A DNA stretch of 56,822 nt from Clostridia bacterium (GTDB lineage Bacteria; Bacillota; Clostridia; Monoglobales; Monoglobaceae). Shown here in pieces: positions 8,282 to 17,724 of this stretch. The DNA lies in the NCBI GenBank assembly GCA_017546205.1, contig JAFYXJ010000024.1, positions 1-56,822 on the forward strand. The letters run 5' to 3'. The notes beneath the pieces are model-generated. The model did not search any database and had not been told where the DNA came from. It saw only the letters and a list, made by a program, of their open reading frames with translations. Position 1 is the first letter of the stretch, and every line of letters begins with the position of its first letter. The position numbers and the translations under genes are program-made.

Positions 8282-9193
8282 ATGATAGATATTTTAATTG
8301 AGAAAATCAAAGAGAAAAATAATCCCACCGTTGCAGGTCTTGATCCTAAACTTGACTATGTACCGGAGGAAATGAAAGCGGCGGCATTTAAGGAATATGG
8401 TGAAACATTCAAGGGCGCGGCAGAAGCGATTCTTGCATTTAACAAAACCCTGATTGATTCTCTTTATGATATTGTACCTGCGGTAAAACCGCAGGCAGCA
8501 TACTATGAAATGTACGGTCTGGAAGGGCTTCGTTGTATGAAAGAAACCATTGACTATGCAAAATCCAAGGGAATGTATGTGATTCTGGATGGCAAGCGTG
8601 GAGATATCGGTGCAACTTCTGAGGCGTATGCTAAGGCATATCTTGGAAAAACTGAACTGGGCTCTGTGATTCAGCCGGCTTTTGATGCAGACTGCCTGAC
8701 TGTGAATCCTTATCTTGGAACCGACGGCATCAAACCCTTCACTGATCAATGTATTGCCAACGGAAAAGGCATTTTTGTTCTGGTAAAGACCTCCAACAAG
8801 TCCTCAGGTGAATTGCAGGATTTGAAATCCGACGGCAAGTTTATCTATGAACACATGGCCGATTTGGTGAAAAACTGGGGTGCGGATTTGATTGGTACCT
8901 ATGGTTACAGCAGTGTAGGTGCAGTGGTAGGTGCTACCTATCCGGAACAGGCAGAAGCACTCCGTGAGAGAATGCCACACACCTATTTCTTGGTTCCCGG
9001 CTATGGTGCACAAGGAGGAAAAGCATCTGATGTTGCCAAGAGTTTTAATCGTGACGGCTTGGGTGCAATTGTCAATGCATCGCGTTCCATTATGTGTGCA
9101 TACCAGAAAAATGGCGGAAGCTTGGGCGATGCGGCACGGGAGGAAGCAATCCGCATGCGCGACGATATTTTAGATGCGCTGGGGAGGAAATAG
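8282..9193 (+). CDS. pyrF: Orotidine 5'-phosphate decarboxylase
   Basis: This 303-residue barrel enzyme converts OMP to UMP. The long form (type 2) is recognised by its size, GLDPKLDYVP near the N-terminus, the catalytic Lys/Asp signature DGKRGDIGATSEAYA, and the phosphate-binding loop VPGYGAQGG. A GGAGG site precedes the ATG, 12 bases after pyrC. Its stop is four bases before the GTG start of pyrK. In pathway order it acts last, but its position third in the operon is common in Clostridia. Confidence 0.96.
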   Translation: MIDILIEKIKEKNNPTVAGLDPKLDYVPEEMKAAAFKEYGETFKGAAEAILAFNKTLIDSLYDIVPAVKPQAAYYEMYGLEGLRCMKETIDYAKSKGMYVILDGKRGDIGATSEAYAKAYLGKTELGSVIQPAFDADCLTVNPYLGTDGIKPFTDQCIANGKGIFVLVKTSNKSSGELQDLKSDGKFIYEHMADLVKNWGADLIGTYGYSSVGAVVGATYPEQAEALRERMPHTYFLVPGYGAQGGKASDVAKSFNRDGLGAIVNASRSIMCAYQKNGGSLGDAAREEAIRMRDDILDALGRK

Positions 9194-9197
9194 GGCT

Positions 9198-9944
9198 GTG
9201 ATTTGTGAACTGGTAAAGAAAACAAAACTCAATGAAACGATTTATGATTATGTGATTGATTGTCCTGAAATGGCAGAACAAACCCGACCGGGACAGTTTT
9301 TGCATATCCTCTGTGGAGGAGATGCGTACTTACGCAGACCCATCAGTATTTGCGATGTAACCGAAAACCGATATGTACGCTTTATTTTTGAAGTCCGTGG
9401 TGAGGGCACCCGCAGCCTTGCAGAAAAAAATGTCGGCGACCGCTTAGACATTCTGGGCCCTTTGGGGAACGGATTTACCTTGTATCCGGAGGATGAAGAC
9501 GCTGTTTTGCTGATTGGCGGAGGAATTGGCGTTTTCCCTCTTTTGAATCTTGCAAAAAAACTGGAGGGCAAAGCCACTACCATTTTGGGATTCAGAAATA
9601 AAGATGCGGTGATGATGGATGAAGAATTTGCGTGTGCCAGCCGGGATGTATTTCTGGCAACCAATGACGGTAGTTGTGGATTCCACGGATTTGTAACTGA
9701 TGTACTGCAGAATATCATCCGCAACAACAAGGTTTCCAGAATTTATACCTGCGGTCCTACCGTCATGATGAAAGCGGTCGCAGAGATTGCCAAAGAGCAC
9801 GGTATCCCTGTTCAGGTTTCTTTGGAAGAAAGAATGGGATGTGGTGTAGGTGCGTGTGTTACCTGTACCTGTACCGTCTCGGGAAACAGAAAACGTGTCT
9901 GCAAAGACGGTCCTGTGTTTGATGGAGCGGAGGTGGAATTCTAA
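9198..9944 (+). CDS. pyrK: Dihydroorotate dehydrogenase electron transfer subunit
   Basis: This 248-residue ferredoxin-reductase-like subunit passes electrons from the PyrD flavin to NAD+. It has an FAD-binding barrel (RRPISICDV), a nucleotide-binding region (LIGGGIGVFPLL, IYTCGPTVMMKAV) and the [2Fe-2S] cysteines near the C-terminus (GCGVGACVTCTC, then RVCKDGP). An in-frame start exists 24 bases upstream inside pyrF. I prefer GTG at 9198 because it lies about ten bases after GGGGAGGA and four bases after the pyrF stop. It overlaps pyrD by one base (TAATG). Confidence 0.94.
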   Translation: MICELVKKTKLNETIYDYVIDCPEMAEQTRPGQFLHILCGGDAYLRRPISICDVTENRYVRFIFEVRGEGTRSLAEKNVGDRLDILGPLGNGFTLYPEDEDAVLLIGGGIGVFPLLNLAKKLEGKATTILGFRNKDAVMMDEEFACASRDVFLATNDGSCGFHGFVTDVLQNIIRNNKVSRIYTCGPTVMMKAVAEIAKEHGIPVQVSLEERMGCGVGACVTCTCTVSGNRKRVCKDGPVFDGAEVEF

Positions 9945-10852
9945 TGGCAAATATGAAAGTGAATATTGCCGGTGTAGAATGGAAGAATCCGGTGACTACC
10001 GGTTCCGGTACCTTTGGCTTTGGCAGAGAGTATAACGAATATTTCAGTCTGTCTGAATTGGGCGCAGTTTGTCTGAAGGCCCTATCCGCGGTTCCCAGAA
10101 TGGGAAATCCGTCCCCCAGAATAGCAGAGACTCCCAAGGGCATCTTAAACAGTGTTGGGTTGCAGAATCCGGGTGCGGAAGCATTTTTAGAAAAAGAACT
10201 CCCGTGGTTGAGACAGTTTGATACCAAACTGATTGCAAACCTTTGTGGTTCTACCATGGACGATTATGTTGCCGTGGCAGAAATCTTAGGAGACCAGGTG
10301 GATATGTTTGAATTGAACATTTCCTGCCCCAATGTGAAAGAAGGCGGTATGGCATTTGGAACCAACGCCCGCATGATTGAGGAGATTACCCAAAAGGTCA
10401 AAGCTGTTTCTAAGGTTCCACTGATTGTGAAACTCTCCCCCAATGTAACGGACATTACCGAGATGGCACGGGCGGCAGAGGCAGGTGGTGCAGATGCACT
10501 TTCCTTGATTAACACGCTGTTTGGTATGAAAATTGATGTCAAAACCCGTCGCCCGGTTCTTTATAATAACATGGGCGGACTTTCCGGACCTGCGGTAAAA
10601 CCTGTTGCGGTACGGATGGTATATCAGGTGCGTCAGGCGGTAAAACTTCCTATTATTGGTATGGGAGGAATTACCACCGGAGAAGACGCCATTGAATTTA
10701 TGCTTGCTGGTGCCAATGCGGTTGCAGTTGGTACTGCGGGAATCGTAGACCCCTATGCCTGGATTCGGGTTCGGAACGGCATTGAAGCATACTTAGAAGA
10801 AAATCATATTCAGGATGTCAACGATATTGTGGGCACCGTGGAAATGCATTAA
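9944..10852 (+). CDS. pyrD: Dihydroorotate dehydrogenase, class 1B catalytic subunit
   Basis: This 302-residue FMN barrel oxidises dihydroorotate to orotate as a PyrD2K2 complex with NAD+ as acceptor. Visible features are the N-terminal NPVTTGSGTFGFG, the class 1 catalytic cysteine in NISCPNVKEGG, the FMN-phosphate region IIGMGGITTGEDA and GANAVAVGTA. Pairing with pyrK, with a start codon overlapping the pyrK stop, confirms class 1B. Confidence 0.96.
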   Translation: MANMKVNIAGVEWKNPVTTGSGTFGFGREYNEYFSLSELGAVCLKALSAVPRMGNPSPRIAETPKGILNSVGLQNPGAEAFLEKELPWLRQFDTKLIANLCGSTMDDYVAVAEILGDQVDMFELNISCPNVKEGGMAFGTNARMIEEITQKVKAVSKVPLIVKLSPNVTDITEMARAAEAGGADALSLINTLFGMKIDVKTRRPVLYNNMGGLSGPAVKPVAVRMVYQVRQAVKLPIIGMGGITTGEDAIEFMLAGANAVAVGTAGIVDPYAWIRVRNGIEAYLEENHIQDVNDIVGTVEMH

Positions 10853-10881
10853 GTTTATAAAATCAGAAAGGATGAATCACC

Positions 10882-11460
10882 ATGACAAGAGAAGAAATTA
10901 TTGAGATGCTGAAAGAAGCAAATGTATTGCTGGAAGGACACTTTTTGCTGACCTCCGGTCGTCACAGTGACAAATACATGCAGTGTGCAAAGATTTTCCA
11001 GGACGCGAAGTACAGCGTTCCCCTTTGTGCAGAATTGGTAGAACAGTATAAAAATGATAATGCAGAACTGGTTATTGGACCGGCAATCGGTGCAATCCAG
11101 ATGTCTTACGAGGTTGGTAAGCAGTTGGGTGTACGCAACATCTTTGCAGAAAGAGAAAACGGTGCGATGACACTGCGTCGTGGTTTTACGATTGAAAAAG
11201 GTCAGAGAGTTCTGATTGTAGAAGATGTTGTAACCACAGGCGGAAGCGTAAAAGAGGTTATGGAATTGGTAAAAGAGTGTGGCGGTGAAATCGTAGGTAT
11301 CGGTTCTATAGTTGACCGTACCGGCGGAAAAATTGACTTTGGCGTACCTTACCGCAGTGCATTTTCTATGGATATTACCTCTTATGAGGCCGATGAATGC
11401 CCCATTTGCAAAGAGGGCAATCTGCCTTTGGTGAAACCGGGCAGCCGTGCGGTGAAATAA
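10882..11460 (+). CDS. pyrE: Orotate phosphoribosyltransferase
   Basis: This 192-residue type I phosphoribosyltransferase makes OMP from orotate and PRPP. The PRPP loop VLIVEDVVTTGGSVKEV is near residue 112, and LTSGRHSDKYMQ marks the N-terminal substrate region. The C-terminus has a CPICKEGNLPLVKPGSR segment with two cysteines, typical of this clostridial subfamily. It starts 29 bases after pyrD and ends one base before radC, so it is the last pyrimidine gene in the transcript. Confidence 0.95.
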   Translation: MTREEIIEMLKEANVLLEGHFLLTSGRHSDKYMQCAKIFQDAKYSVPLCAELVEQYKNDNAELVIGPAIGAIQMSYEVGKQLGVRNIFAERENGAMTLRRGFTIEKGQRVLIVEDVVTTGGSVKEVMELVKECGGEIVGIGSIVDRTGGKIDFGVPYRSAFSMDITSYEADECPICKEGNLPLVKPGSRAVK

Positions 11461-11461
11461 G

Positions 11462-12151
11462 ATGGCAGCAGAGGAGCATGCAGGACACAGAAAACGGTTG
11501 GATGAAAAATCCAACCTTCTGGGTTTTGAATTTCTGGAGGATCATGAACAACTGGAAAAACTTCTGTTTGCGGTGATTCCCAGAGGTAATACCAATGTGA
11601 TTGCTCATCGGCTGTTGGACACCTTTGGGTCTCTCTATCGGGTGTTAACGGCGGATGTCAAGGAACTGACTGCAATTGAGGATGTGGGAAACCGGACCGC
11701 ACAGTTTCTCCACGATTTGTATCCCTTGCTTTCTTGTGTGGAACGTAGTATGCTGAAAGAGTACGGAAAAGAATATCCGGATGTTTCCACGGAAGAAGCT
11801 ATGGGAACCTATGCCAAAACGCTGTTTTACGGCAAATTGCGGGAATGTTTTTATTTGGTAAGTGTCAACAAGAAATTGCAAGCTTACCGGTTTGACAAAT
11901 TTTCAGAGGGTAGTAGTGAAGAAACGCCGGTCTATATTCAGGAAGTTGTGAAACTGGCGCTCAGCACCAAAGCTCATTCGGTACTGGTTGCCCACAATCA
12001 TCCGTCAGGAAATCTGCGTCCGTCCCATGATGATTTGCAGATTACCAGAGCGTTGAATCAGGCGTTACGTACCGTGGGTATCACGTTGCTGGATCATATG
12101 ATTGTAGGCGGCGGCGAGTACCTTAGCCTGAAAAGTTTGGGTATCTTTTGA
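11462..12151 (+). CDS. radC: RadC/YeeS-family JAMM-domain protein
   Basis: This 229-residue protein has an N-terminal helix-hairpin-helix region (about residues 20-85, LTAIEDVGNRTAQFL) and a C-terminal JAB1/MPN-type domain with the metal-binding signature VAHNHPSGNLRPSHDDLQ followed by LLDHMIVGG. The family was named for a supposed repair role later disproved in E. coli; its biochemical function is unsettled. It begins one base after the pyrE stop, so it is co-transcribed with the pyrimidine genes, probably without functional linkage. Confidence 0.92.
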   Translation: MAAEEHAGHRKRLDEKSNLLGFEFLEDHEQLEKLLFAVIPRGNTNVIAHRLLDTFGSLYRVLTADVKELTAIEDVGNRTAQFLHDLYPLLSCVERSMLKEYGKEYPDVSTEEAMGTYAKTLFYGKLRECFYLVSVNKKLQAYRFDKFSEGSSEETPVYIQEVVKLALSTKAHSVLVAHNHPSGNLRPSHDDLQITRALNQALRTVGITLLDHMIVGGGEYLSLKSLGIF

Positions 12152-12161
12152 GGTGGTTGTT

Positions 12162-13322
12162 ATGACAAACCTTCTACTTCGTATTTTTATAAAAAACTAT
12201 GAGCGTGCAGAGGATTTCTCTGTACGCTCTGCTATAGGTAAATTTTCCGGTTGGGTGGGAATTGTTTGTAATTTTCTTTTGTTTGCGGGGAAATTACTTG
12301 CAGGTATTTTCAGCCATTCTATTGCTGTCATTGCAGATGCTATGAACAATTTATCCGATGCATCCGCATCGGTGGTAACCCTTTTGGGATTCCGGATGGC
12401 ACAGCAACCGGCAGATAAAGACCATCCTTACGGTCATGCGCGGTATGAATATCTGTCCGGTGTGGTGGTGGCAGGCTTTATCCTGATGATTGGCGTGGAA
12501 CTGCTGAAATCTTCGGTGGGGAAAATCATCCATCCTGAGACAGTTCAGGTCTCCCTTCTTGCCGTCGGGATTCTGGTGGCTTCTATCTTGCTGAAAGTGT
12601 GGCTTGCATTCTTTTACCGCACAATGGGAAAACGCATTCATTCCACCACTTTGTTTGCAACAGCAACGGATTGTAGGAATGATGTTATCACTACCTTGGT
12701 GGTTCTGGCAAGCCAGGTATTGGGATTTTTGACATCATGGAATCTTGATGGTTACACGGGTATTCTGGTTGCGTTGTTTATTCTCCGTTCCGGCATTGAA
12801 ACGGCAAAGGAGACGGTGTCGCCCCTTTTGGGTAAACAAGCCGATGAGAAATTGACCGAAACCATTAGCCAAATGGTACTTTCCCATGAAAAAATTCTGG
12901 GCATCCATGATTTGTTGGTGCATGATTACGGACCGGGAAATTGCTTTGCATCGGTACATGCGGAGATGGATGCAAAGGAAGAACCTCTTACATGCCATGA
13001 CATCATTGATGAAATTGAATGTACTGTCTTGGAGCAACTGCAGGTGAATTTGGTGATTCACTATGACCCGGTGGTCGTGGATGATATACAGTGGACGCAT
13101 CTTAGAACCATGGTGGAAACCATCGTGCAGGAACGGTATCCGGAGTTTTCGATGCATGATTTTCGGGTGGTACAGGGTGCCCAAAAGACCAAATTGGTAT
13201 TTGATCTGGCGGTTCCTTATTCCATGATAAACCGGCATAAGGAAATCAAGCAAAGCATTGACAATGCCTTGATAGAACAGGCCGGAACGTATACAACCGT
13301 TATTCGATTTGACGGCATATAA
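12162..13322 (+). CDS. Cation diffusion facilitator (metal efflux) protein
   Basis: This 386-residue protein is a CDF-family divalent metal/proton antiporter of the plasma membrane. Six hydrophobic segments occupy about residues 25-215, with the signature SIAVIADAMNNLSD and the HPYGHARYEYLSG loop after helix 2; a cytoplasmic ferredoxin-like dimerisation domain follows and is longer than in E. coli FieF. A GTG nine bases upstream is possible, but ATG at 12162 follows GAGGTGG at proper spacing. Substrate metal (Zn, Mn, Fe, Co) cannot be told from sequence. It ends in a terminator shared with the convergent fumarase gene. Confidence 0.9.
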   Translation: MTNLLLRIFIKNYERAEDFSVRSAIGKFSGWVGIVCNFLLFAGKLLAGIFSHSIAVIADAMNNLSDASASVVTLLGFRMAQQPADKDHPYGHARYEYLSGVVVAGFILMIGVELLKSSVGKIIHPETVQVSLLAVGILVASILLKVWLAFFYRTMGKRIHSTTLFATATDCRNDVITTLVVLASQVLGFLTSWNLDGYTGILVALFILRSGIETAKETVSPLLGKQADEKLTETISQMVLSHEKILGIHDLLVHDYGPGNCFASVHAEMDAKEEPLTCHDIIDEIECTVLEQLQVNLVIHYDPVVVDDIQWTHLRTMVETIVQERYPEFSMHDFRVVQGAQKTKLVFDLAVPYSMINRHKEIKQSIDNALIEQAGTYTTVIRFDGI

Positions 13323-13355
13323 AAAATCGCATGGTATGATACCATGCGATTTTTT
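13321..13355. terminator. Bidirectional terminator between CDF and fumarase-alpha genes
   Basis: A perfect 16-bp stem (AAAAAATCGCATGGTA and its complement) with a TGA loop has A-runs on one side and T-runs on the other, so it can stop transcription from both strands. It includes the CDF stop codon and sits just after the minus-strand fumarase stop. Confidence 0.95.
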
Positions 13356-13356
13356 G

Positions 13357-14199
13357 TTACAGAATTTCAGTTACATGCCGGGTTACATGGCAGTTGATGT
13401 TGACTGCACAAGGCATTCCGGCGATGTGAGTGGGAAAGGCTTCTACATTTACACCAAGAGCGGTGGTTATACCGCCGAACCCCTGAGGACCAATGTCAAG
13501 GGCGTTGATTTTTTCAAGGAGCAGAGTTTCCAGTTCTGCATAATAGGGGTCGGGATTGGAAGAATCTACATCTCGAAGCAACGCAGACTTAGCCAGCTCT
13601 GCACAATATTCAAATGTACCGCCGATACCGACACCCACAACCAAGGGAGGACACGGATTGGCACCTGCCTGACGGACGGTATCAACTACAAAGGAGATGA
13701 TGCCGTCTATTCCATCGGAGGGTTTTAGCATCCGGATGGCACTCATATTTTCGCTGCCAAATCCTTTTGGCGCAAGGGTAAGTTTCAATGCATCACCATC
13801 GGTGATTCTGGTGTGAATGATGGCGGGGGTGTTATCTTCGGTATTGCCCCGGCGGACGGGGTCTGCTACCACAGATTTTCTCAAATATCCGTCGATATAC
13901 CCTTGGCGTACACCCTCGTTGATGGCGTCATACAAAGAACCGCCGATGATATGCAAATCCTGACCCAATTCCAGAAAGAAGACCGCCATGCCGGTGTCCT
14001 GGCAAATGGGCATTTGCTGGCTGCGTGCCAGTTCTGCATTTTTTAGGATATCGGTCAGCATGGACTTTGCAATGGAATTCTCTTCCCGATTCAGTCCTTG
14101 TTTGAGTGCGCACTCAATATCATGGTTCAGGTTGCAGTTGGCATCAATGCACATCTGCCTGACCGTTGCAATAATCCGGTCAACATGGAGTTCTCTCAT
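13357..14199 (-). CDS. fumA: Fumarate hydratase class I, alpha (N-terminal) subunit
   Basis: This 280-residue protein matches the alpha subunit of two-subunit [4Fe-4S] fumarases/tartrate dehydratases. Cluster cysteines are visible in PICQDTGMAVFF and NPCPPLVVGVGIGG, and near the C-terminus in NINCHVTRH; GPQGFGGITTALGV is a further family box. The enzyme interconverts fumarate and malate but needs a beta subunit to form the active site. No beta gene is next to it: downstream is only the terminator and upstream is valS, 25 bases away. The partner must be elsewhere in the genome. Confidence 0.9.
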   Translation of the reverse strand: MRELHVDRIIATVRQMCIDANCNLNHDIECALKQGLNREENSIAKSMLTDILKNAELARSQQMPICQDTGMAVFFLELGQDLHIIGGSLYDAINEGVRQGYIDGYLRKSVVADPVRRGNTEDNTPAIIHTRITDGDALKLTLAPKGFGSENMSAIRMLKPSDGIDGIISFVVDTVRQAGANPCPPLVVGVGIGGTFEYCAELAKSALLRDVDSSNPDPYYAELETLLLEKINALDIGPQGFGGITTALGVNVEAFPTHIAGMPCAVNINCHVTRHVTEIL

Positions 14200-14224
14200 C
14201 AGAAAACCCAGCCTTTCTCGTAAG

Positions 14225-16852
14225 TTAGTTCAATTTCGCAAGGCTTTCCAGTACTGTTTCCAGCATTGCCTTGTATTTTTCACCTTTGCTGCGTTCTTCT
14301 TCTACAACAGCGGCAGGTGCCTTGTCGGTAAAGCCTTTGTTGTTCAGCTTGCCCTCAACACGTTTGATTTCACCTTCCAGACGTTCTTTTTCTTTGGTCA
14401 GGCGGGCAAGCTCTTTTTCCTTGTCAACCAGCTCATCAAGAGGAAGAAGAACCTCTGCACCGGGAACAGCAACAGAAACTGCGTTTTCCGGAATACCGGT
14501 TTTGTCGGTCTGTACCAAAACTTCGGATGCAGATGCCAACTTGGTGTAGAAATTGCTTCCGGAGGTAAAGACCTCGGTGTTTTCGGTAACAATATAAACG
14601 GTGGATTTCTTGGAGGGAGGAACATTCATTTCGTTACGAATGTTGCGGATGCCCTTGATGGAATCCATAATCATCAGCATATCTGCCTCAGCCTGAGTAT
14701 TGTTCAGCGCTTCGTTGTAAACGGGGAAGTCAGAAATCATAATGCTCTCGCCCTCGTGGGGAAGTGCTTGCCAGATTTCTTCGGTAATGAACGGCATAAA
14801 GGGATGCAAAAGTTTCAAGGTGCCGGACAGTACATAGGTCAGTACCATCTGTGCAGTCTCATTGCTTTCGCCTTCTTCAAAGAATCTGGGTTTTACAAGT
14901 TCAATATACCAGTCACAGAAACTATCCCAGATAAAGTCATACAACTTGGAAACGGCAATGCCCAATTCGTATTTGTCCAGGTTTTCAGTAACCTCTTTTA
15001 CAACCTCGTTGTATGCGTGGAGAATCCACTTGTCTTCCGGCTTCAGTTTATCCAATGCGGGAAGAGAGCAGGTGTCGATAGAAAGATTCATCAATACAAA
15101 ACGGGATGCGTTCCAGATTTTGTTGGCAAAGTTACGGCTTGCCTCTACACGTTCGATATAGAAACGCATATCATTACCCGGAGAGTTACCGGTAGCAAGA
15201 GTAAACCGGAGTGCATCTGCGCCGTATTGGTCGATGATTTCCAGCGGGTCAATACCGTTTCCTAAGGATTTGCTCATTTTTCTGCCTTGGGAATCCCGTA
15301 CCAGACCATGAATGTACACATGTTTAAAGGGAACTTCGCCCACATGTTCAAGACCGGAGAACATCATTCTGGCAACCCAGAAGAAGATGATGTCATAGCC
15401 GGTAACCAGCGTATCGGTAGGATAGAAATAACTCAAATCCTCAGTTTTTTCAGGCCATCCCAGCGTAGAGAACGGCCAGAGTGCAGAACTGAACCATGTA
15501 TCCAGAACATCCTCGTCTTGCTTCATTTTGCCGCCGCACTTGGGACAAATAGTAACGTCCTCTTTGGATACAACGGTTTCATCACAATCCTGACAATAGT
15601 AAGCAGGAATCCGGTGCCCCCACCAGAGCTGTCTGGAGATGCACCAGTCGTGAACATTTTCCATCCAATGGAGATAGGTCTTGGAAAACCGGTCGGGCAC
15701 AAACTTGGTGTCGCCGTTCAGGACAGCGTCTGCTGCCGGTTTTGCCAAAGGCTCCATCTTTACGAACCATTGTTTGGAGGTAATCGGCTCAACGGTGGTT
15801 CCGCAACGGTAACACTGACCCACATTATGGGTGTGAGGAACAACCTTAACCAAAAGTCCGGCATCCTCCAAATCCTGAACCATAGCCTTTCGTGCTTCAT
15901 ACCGGTCCATACCCTGATATTTTCCGCCGTATGCGTTGATGGTGGCGTCGTCATTGAGTACTTTAATCTGTTCCAGATTGTGACGGAGGCCAACTTCAAA
16001 GTCGTTGGGGTCATGGGCAGGGGTAATTTTTACACAACCGGTACCGAATTCCATATCCACATAGTCATCGGCGATCACCGGAATCTCTCTGCCAACCAAG
16101 GGGAGAATCAGCATCTTTCCAACCAGGTCAGCATATCTTTCATCATTGGGATTTACGGCAACGGCAGTATCACCCAAGAGCGTTTCCGGACGGGTAGTAG
16201 CAATTTCTACGAAACCGCTTCCGTCTTTTAACGGGTATTTGATATGCCAGAAAAAGCCATCCTGTTCCGCATACTCAACTTCCGCATCCGAAAGTGCGGT
16301 TGCGCAACTGGGGCACCAGTTGATGATGCGGTTGCCCTGATAAATCAAGCCTTTTTCATACAGGTTGACAAAAACCTCTTTTACTGCTTTGCTGCAGCCT
16401 TCGTCCATGGTAAAGCGTTCTCTGTCCCAGTCGCAGGAACAGCCGATTTTCTTCAACTGGCTGATGATGCGTCCGCCGAACTTTTCCTTCCATGCCCAGA
16501 CACGTTTTAAAAATTCTTCCCGACCCAAATCGTAACGGGTAAGACCTTCATTGACACGCAAATCTTCCTCAACTTTAATTTGAGTGGCAATACCTGCATG
16601 GTCGGTTCCGGGAATCCAAAGGGCATTGTAACCCTGCATCCGCTTACTGCGGATTAAAATATCCTGAAATGTTTCATCCAGAGCATGTCCCATATGCAAC
16701 TGTCCGGTTACATTGGGAGGAGGGATGACGATGGTGAAAGGCTTTTTGGTCTTATCCACTTCTGCATGGAAGTAGCCTTTCTCCACCCAATTTTGGTAAA
16801 TGCGTTCCTCGACCTGTTTGGGGTCATAAGTTTTTGGCAGTTCTTTTGCCAC
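14225..16852 (-). CDS. valS: Valyl-tRNA synthetase
   Basis: This 875-residue class I synthetase charges tRNA-Val in the cytoplasm. Present in order are the HIGH-type box ([15 protein letters not shown]), the editing domain with [14 protein letters not shown], paired cysteines of a zinc-like insertion (CPKCGG), the KMSKSLGNG loop, the anticodon-binding helices and a C-terminal coiled coil ([19 protein letters not shown]) typical of ValS. The start is GTG at 16852 with a GAGAGGAG site. The leader is only about 50 bases, too short for a T-box, so it is not controlled by one. It is the first gene of a two-gene unit with fumarase alpha. Confidence 0.97.
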   Translation of the reverse strand: MAKELPKTYDPKQVEERIYQNWVEKGYFHAEVDKTKKPFTIVIPPPNVTGQLHMGHALDETFQDILIRSKRMQGYNALWIPGTDHAGIATQIKVEEDLRVNEGLTRYDLGREEFLKRVWAWKEKFGGRIISQLKKIGCSCDWDRERFTMDEGCSKAVKEVFVNLYEKGLIYQGNRIINWCPSCATALSDAEVEYAEQDGFFWHIKYPLKDGSGFVEIATTRPETLLGDTAVAVNPNDERYADLVGKMLILPLVGREIPVIADDYVDMEFGTGCVKITPAHDPNDFEVGLRHNLEQIKVLNDDATINAYGGKYQGMDRYEARKAMVQDLEDAGLLVKVVPHTHNVGQCYRCGTTVEPITSKQWFVKMEPLAKPAADAVLNGDTKFVPDRFSKTYLHWMENVHDWCISRQLWWGHRIPAYYCQDCDETVVSKEDVTICPKCGGKMKQDEDVLDTWFSSALWPFSTLGWPEKTEDLSYFYPTDTLVTGYDIIFFWVARMMFSGLEHVGEVPFKHVYIHGLVRDSQGRKMSKSLGNGIDPLEIIDQYGADALRFTLATGNSPGNDMRFYIERVEASRNFANKIWNASRFVLMNLSIDTCSLPALDKLKPEDKWILHAYNEVVKEVTENLDKYELGIAVSKLYDFIWDSFCDWYIELVKPRFFEEGESNETAQMVLTYVLSGTLKLLHPFMPFITEEIWQALPHEGESIMISDFPVYNEALNNTQAEADMLMIMDSIKGIRNIRNEMNVPPSKKSTVYIVTENTEVFTSGSNFYTKLASASEVLVQTDKTGIPENAVSVAVPGAEVLLPLDELVDKEKELARLTKEKERLEGEIKRVEGKLNNKGFTDKAPAAVVEEERSKGEKYKAMLETVLESLAKLN

Positions 16853-16906
16853 AAGAATCGCTCCTCTCTATAATCAACATACATATTACGCCATTTTAAC
16901 TTATAT

Positions 16907-16935
16907 ATTATAGCACCGAAAACCCATATTAGCAA
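16907..16935 (-). promoter_or_regulatory. Promoter of valS-fumarase alpha
   Basis: Read on the minus strand, TTGCTA (16935-16930) and a perfect TATAAT (16912-16907) are 17 bases apart, about 55 bases upstream of the valS GTG. Confidence 0.75.
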
Positions 16936-16962
16936 GAGTTTTTTCAACTTTCATAAAAAATG

Positions 16963-16991
16963 TTGACAGAAGAGGGAAATTGTGTTAATAT
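16963..16991 (+). promoter_or_regulatory. Promoter of the tetR-family gene
   Basis: A consensus TTGACA at 16963-16968 is followed after 17 bases by TAATAT (16986-16991); the overlapping TATAAT at 16989-16994 would need a 20-base spacer. The start of transcription falls within or next to the palindrome at 16997-17013. Confidence 0.65.
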
Positions 16992-16996
16992 AATTT

Positions 16997-17013
16997 CAGC
17001 ACACTGTGTGCTG
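16997..17013 (+). promoter_or_regulatory. Palindromic operator candidate for the TetR-family regulator
   Basis: CAGCACAC and GTGTGCTG form a perfect 8-bp inverted repeat around a single T, immediately downstream of the -10 region and 19 bases before the regulator start codon. Placement and symmetry are those of an autoregulatory TetR operator. Confidence 0.6.
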
Positions 17014-17032
17014 GGGCGGGGGAGGTGTCTTC

Positions 17033-17614
17033 ATGGAAGCAGAAAAAGAAATACGGATTCAAGATGAAATTTCGGAGCAAATCCTTGTGATTGCTGAGGA
17101 ATTGGTCAAGGAAAACGGTGCCGGAAATGTTACTGTTCGGCAAATTCTTAAAAGGATGGGCGTTACCAATCGGGTGTTTTACAACCGGTATAAAAATATG
17201 GATGAGGTATTGGAACTTGTGTATTTCAAGGAAGTGGAAAAGATGCACGAGAGCCTTGTGTCCGATTATGATGTCCGCACAGATTTCTTTGGATATGTGA
17301 TGGATGTTGCACTCAAAGTCCTGATTAATACCTATGAAGTGAAACGCCAGTTCAGTCAATATATGTTTGAATATGATTCACGAAAAGAAGCCAACCGCAA
17401 CTGGTGGACCGAAAAGATAAAATCCATCATTGCCATCGGGAAAGAAACGGGACAGCTGGGAGATGTGGATGCAGAAAAACTCAGTTATACCGTCTGGTGT
17501 TTTTTCCGTGGTTATAATGCCGATGCGGTTCAACGCCAACTTTCAATGAAAGAGGCGGTAGAAAGTTTTCGTTTTGGGTTGGAATGCCTGCTTCGGGGAC
17601 TAAAAAATGCCTGA
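17033..17614 (+). CDS. TetR-family transcriptional regulator
   Basis: This 193-residue protein has a TetR-type DNA-binding domain at about residues 12-60 (helix-turn-helix around [21 protein letters not shown]) and an all-helical C-terminal domain. The ATG at 17033 follows a GGGAGG site; in-frame starts further upstream would run through the palindrome. The ligand is unknown. The nearest targets would be itself and, divergently, valS; recA follows 110 bases later with its own promoter. A link with the downstream fatty acid genes is possible but not shown. Confidence 0.85.
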   Translation: MEAEKEIRIQDEISEQILVIAEELVKENGAGNVTVRQILKRMGVTNRVFYNRYKNMDEVLELVYFKEVEKMHESLVSDYDVRTDFFGYVMDVALKVLINTYEVKRQFSQYMFEYDSRKEANRNWWTEKIKSIIAIGKETGQLGDVDAEKLSYTVWCFFRGYNADAVQRQLSMKEAVESFRFGLECLLRGLKNA

Positions 17615-17633
17615 ATTTTACCTGTAAAAATAT

Positions 17634-17692
17634 CGAAAAATTTCTTGACACCATACATGGGGTATTTTATAATATTAGTAAGAAATTTTTCG
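17634..17692 (+). repeat. 13-bp inverted repeat bracketing the recA promoter
   Basis: CGAAAAATTTCTT (17634-17646) and its exact complement AAGAAATTTTTCG (17680-17692) flank the recA -35 and -10 elements. The left arm overlaps the -35. It could be a pair of operator half-sites or, less likely given the 33-base interior, an RNA stem. It does not match the known Gram-positive LexA box. Confidence 0.7.
17645..17673 (+). promoter_or_regulatory. Promoter of recA
   Basis: Perfect consensus TTGACA (17645-17650) and TATAAT (17668-17673) separated by 17 bases, about 50 bases before the recA ATG. It likely drives recA-recX and the genes that follow. Confidence 0.88.
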
Positions 17693-17724
17693 GGATTTCC
17701 CGAACAGAAAAGGAGAAAATCAGG

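Noticed and set aside
13988..15265. Long plus-strand open frame antisense to fumarase alpha and valS
   Set aside because: Low-complexity Phe/Cys-rich translation with no family resemblance; it is a shadow of the valS codon pattern.
16853..16960. T-box riboswitch for valS
   Set aside because: The promoter leaves a leader of only about 50 bases, and no T-box sequence is seen.
17615..17724. Standard LexA/SOS box at recA
   Set aside because: Only a single CGAAC half-site at 17701; no paired GTTCG at correct spacing.
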